DNA of 43,987 nucleotides from positions 1 through 43,987 of the forward strand of contig JAANBB010000349.1 of NCBI GenBank assembly GCA_014621425.1, read 5' to 3'. Each line of letters opens with the position of its first letter. The first letter of the stretch is position 1. The translations under genes and the position numbers were made by a program. This document shows, one piece after another, positions 42,459 through 43,987 of the stretch. The notes under the pieces are model-generated. The model was not told where the DNA came from. It saw only the letters and a list, made by a program, of their open reading frames with translations, and searched no databases. This DNA is from Cylindrodendrum hubeiense (Eukaryota > Ascomycota > Sordariomycetes > Hypocreales > Nectriaceae).

Positions 42459-43340
42459 TTAGATACGGCCGCGAGCAGCGTCCGTGACGGACAAAGTACC
42501 GGCAGCGATGTCCTTGCAGGTCTGGAGGATGGTAGACCAGTCGCGGAAGGTGACGAAGGGGACCTTTTCGTTCTCACACCAAGTAACAAGATCTTTAATT
42601 GAGTGTTAGTTCCTGTGTTCATAGCTTATAATTCAGAGTATCGATTAACTTACCCTTCTCAGCCTTGGCAAAGAGCAAGTCGGTCTCCTTGGCGGCGGAG
42701 AGGTCGGAGACACCATCGCCAGCATAGAACATGGTGGGTCGGTTGGGCAAGAAAGAGTACTTGCGGATCTCAATGGACTTGTCGTGTCCGTGGATGCTGT
42801 AACATGGTCAACTCGACGCCCAGGGGTAATATTTGCGGCGGGGAAATATTCCTAGACTCACCTGTCATCGTGGAAGACAATCTTCCAGCCGTTCTTCTCA
42901 TTGATGCTCTTTCCCTCACGGGCGGCCACGTTGTTGCTCACAATCTGAATATCCCAGCCAGGACCCAGAAGAGTATCCAGCAGCGCGCGGATAATGGGCT
43001 CCATGCCACCGCTCAGGATGACAATGGGCACGTTGTTCTGCTGGGCCCAGTCGTAGAACTCCTTGAAACCCGGGTCGAGCTTGATGTTCTTGCGGAGGAT
43101 CTCGATGCACTGGTCAAAGGGGGTGTCGATGGAGTCGAGCATCTCGACGAAGGAGTCGCCAAAGTTCATGCGGCCGAAGAGGACATCCTTGTTAAGCTCG
43201 GTGCGGCGCTCGGGTCCGAATCCCAGGTTGTCGATCATGTGGTCGTTGGAGTCGGCGGTGGTGATGGTGCCGTCGAAGTCGGTGAAGAAGATGAAGCGCG
43301 GGTCGGTCTTGAGCGCGGGGGTTTCCGAGTTGGACGCCAT
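42459..43340 (-). CDS. HAD-superfamily phosphatase, yeast Pyp1 (YNL010W)-like
   Basis: Three exons on the minus strand (43340-42862, 42796-42654, 42592-42459) give 251 aa. HAD motifs are complete: I, DFDGT at 21-25 with the nucleophile Asp21 and the acid/base Asp23; II, LSGG ending at 112; a candidate motif III lysine at K166 or K196; IV, GDGVSDLSAAKETD at 186-199. The segments FVEMLDSIDTPFDQCIEIL and LDPGFKEFYDWAQQNNVPIV closely follow the yeast Pyp1 polyol-phosphate phosphatase family, also annotated as phosphoserine phosphatase-like. The likely substrates are small polyol phosphates, but specificity cannot be read from the sequence. It ends VTDAARGRI. Convergent with the MFS gene. Confidence 0.9.
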
Positions 43341-43987
43341 GATGAAGGTTTGTGACGGGTTCTTCGTGGATGAAGTTCCTCTGGGGTGTGCTATGATATC
43401 GAGACGTGCGATTACGTGCTAAACGAGCGAGCGAAAACGGTCGGACAGTGTGAAGCCGGTGGTGAGTATCGTGAGAAGATGCTTAGGGAGAGTCACAGGA
43501 AGGCGGGGGAGGGGCAACTCTTCAATGCGATTGAGATGCGGGATGCGCCCGGCGGTGCTACGGACTACCAGAAACAGACAGACCGAGACCTGCGCTAGAG
43601 AGGCATCGAAATCGACAGGCCGCAGCGTTCAGGAGTTCAGGAAGCACTCCATTAGCAGAAAACAACGCATAATCCTTCACCGGGCCTTGGCTGGTTCCCC
43701 TTGGACCCTTCACTGGTGCCGTCCTGTCGTCATGGGGAGTGCGAGATGGGGATCTGGATTGGACGGCCATGATAGCGGATCGCTAATAAATGGAAATCCG
43801 ACCCCTCCACACCTCACCAAACATGGACCCCGCCCGCTGCCCACTGCCGCCCCCCCCTGTAACCGCCCTGGAAGCAGTGGAACCGGTCCCCTACGGCCGC
43901 TGCATGCCCCACTGCAAGACGCCCGCGACCCTACCGCCGTTCCAGGGCAGTCCGCGCTGACGTCCACCGTCCACCGTCCACCGCGGC
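43341..43987. promoter_or_regulatory. Upstream region of the HAD phosphatase gene
   Basis: This terminal stretch holds no convincing gene. A short tandem 7-mer (CGTCCAC) occurs three times at 43961-43984 at the very edge. The window ends inside intergenic sequence, so a neighbouring promoter may begin here. Confidence 0.45.

Noticed and set aside
43961..43987. Tandem CGTCCAC repeat at the window edge as a telomere or satellite
   Set aside because: Only three copies, truncated by the window end, and the unit is not telomere-like.

Overview
The window looks like genomic DNA of a filamentous ascomycete, probably a sordariomycete (possibly Hypocreales). Genes carry short introns of about 45-70 nt with GT..AG ends and CTAAC/CTGAC-type branch sites. 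They lie on both strands with no operons, many ORFs prefer G or C at third positions, and the gene set is fungal (Ppg1 phosphatase, Bqt4, RTA1-like, Bsc6-like MFS, peroxisomal D-amino-acid oxidase). Exon models were built by hand from splice signals, reading phase and family expectation. I recognise 19 likely protein-coding genes plus one weak ORF. I found no tRNA, rRNA, CRISPR array or intact transposon.

Layout. 0.3-7.2 kb: Ppg1 phosphatase (+), convergent with a RhoGDI (-); a 2.7-kb divergent intergenic region; then the inner-nuclear-membrane telomere-tether protein Bqt4 (+). 8.3-9.5 kb: 3-hydroxyisobutyrate dehydrogenase (+, valine catabolism). 10.6-16.1 kb: an accessory-looking block, all on +, with a HeLo-like N-terminal domain protein lacking any NLR module, a small conserved-looking protein interrupted by an in-frame TAA, an APH-family kinase-like protein and an RTA1-like membrane protein. 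16.3-21.7 kb: AP-3 beta adaptin (-), divergent from an unrecognised 224-aa protein (+), then kinetochore Nuf2 (-). 21.7-28.9 kb: 7.2 kb in which I find no convincing gene. 28.9-31.3 kb: an intron-free 813-aa low-complexity protein (+). 32.7-33.2 kb: a 155-aa orphan (-). 34.3-42.1 kb: mitochondrial thioredoxin (+), peroxisomal D-amino-acid oxidase (+), ALG3 mannosyltransferase (+), tail-to-tail with an EIF1AD-like protein (-), and a Bsc6-like MFS transporter (+). 42.5-43.3 kb: a HAD-family polyol-phosphatase-like enzyme (-).

Most genes are unrelated housekeeping functions. The 10.6-16.1 kb block is the part most like an accessory region: its members belong to families that expand and vary between fungi, and one appears broken. 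The points I would check first are the in-frame stop in the 12.4-kb gene, the stand-alone HeLo-like protein with its short C-terminal motif, the 7.2-kb gene-free interval with recurrent GTAC palindromes, and the last intron of bqt4, whose retention would cut the membrane anchor.
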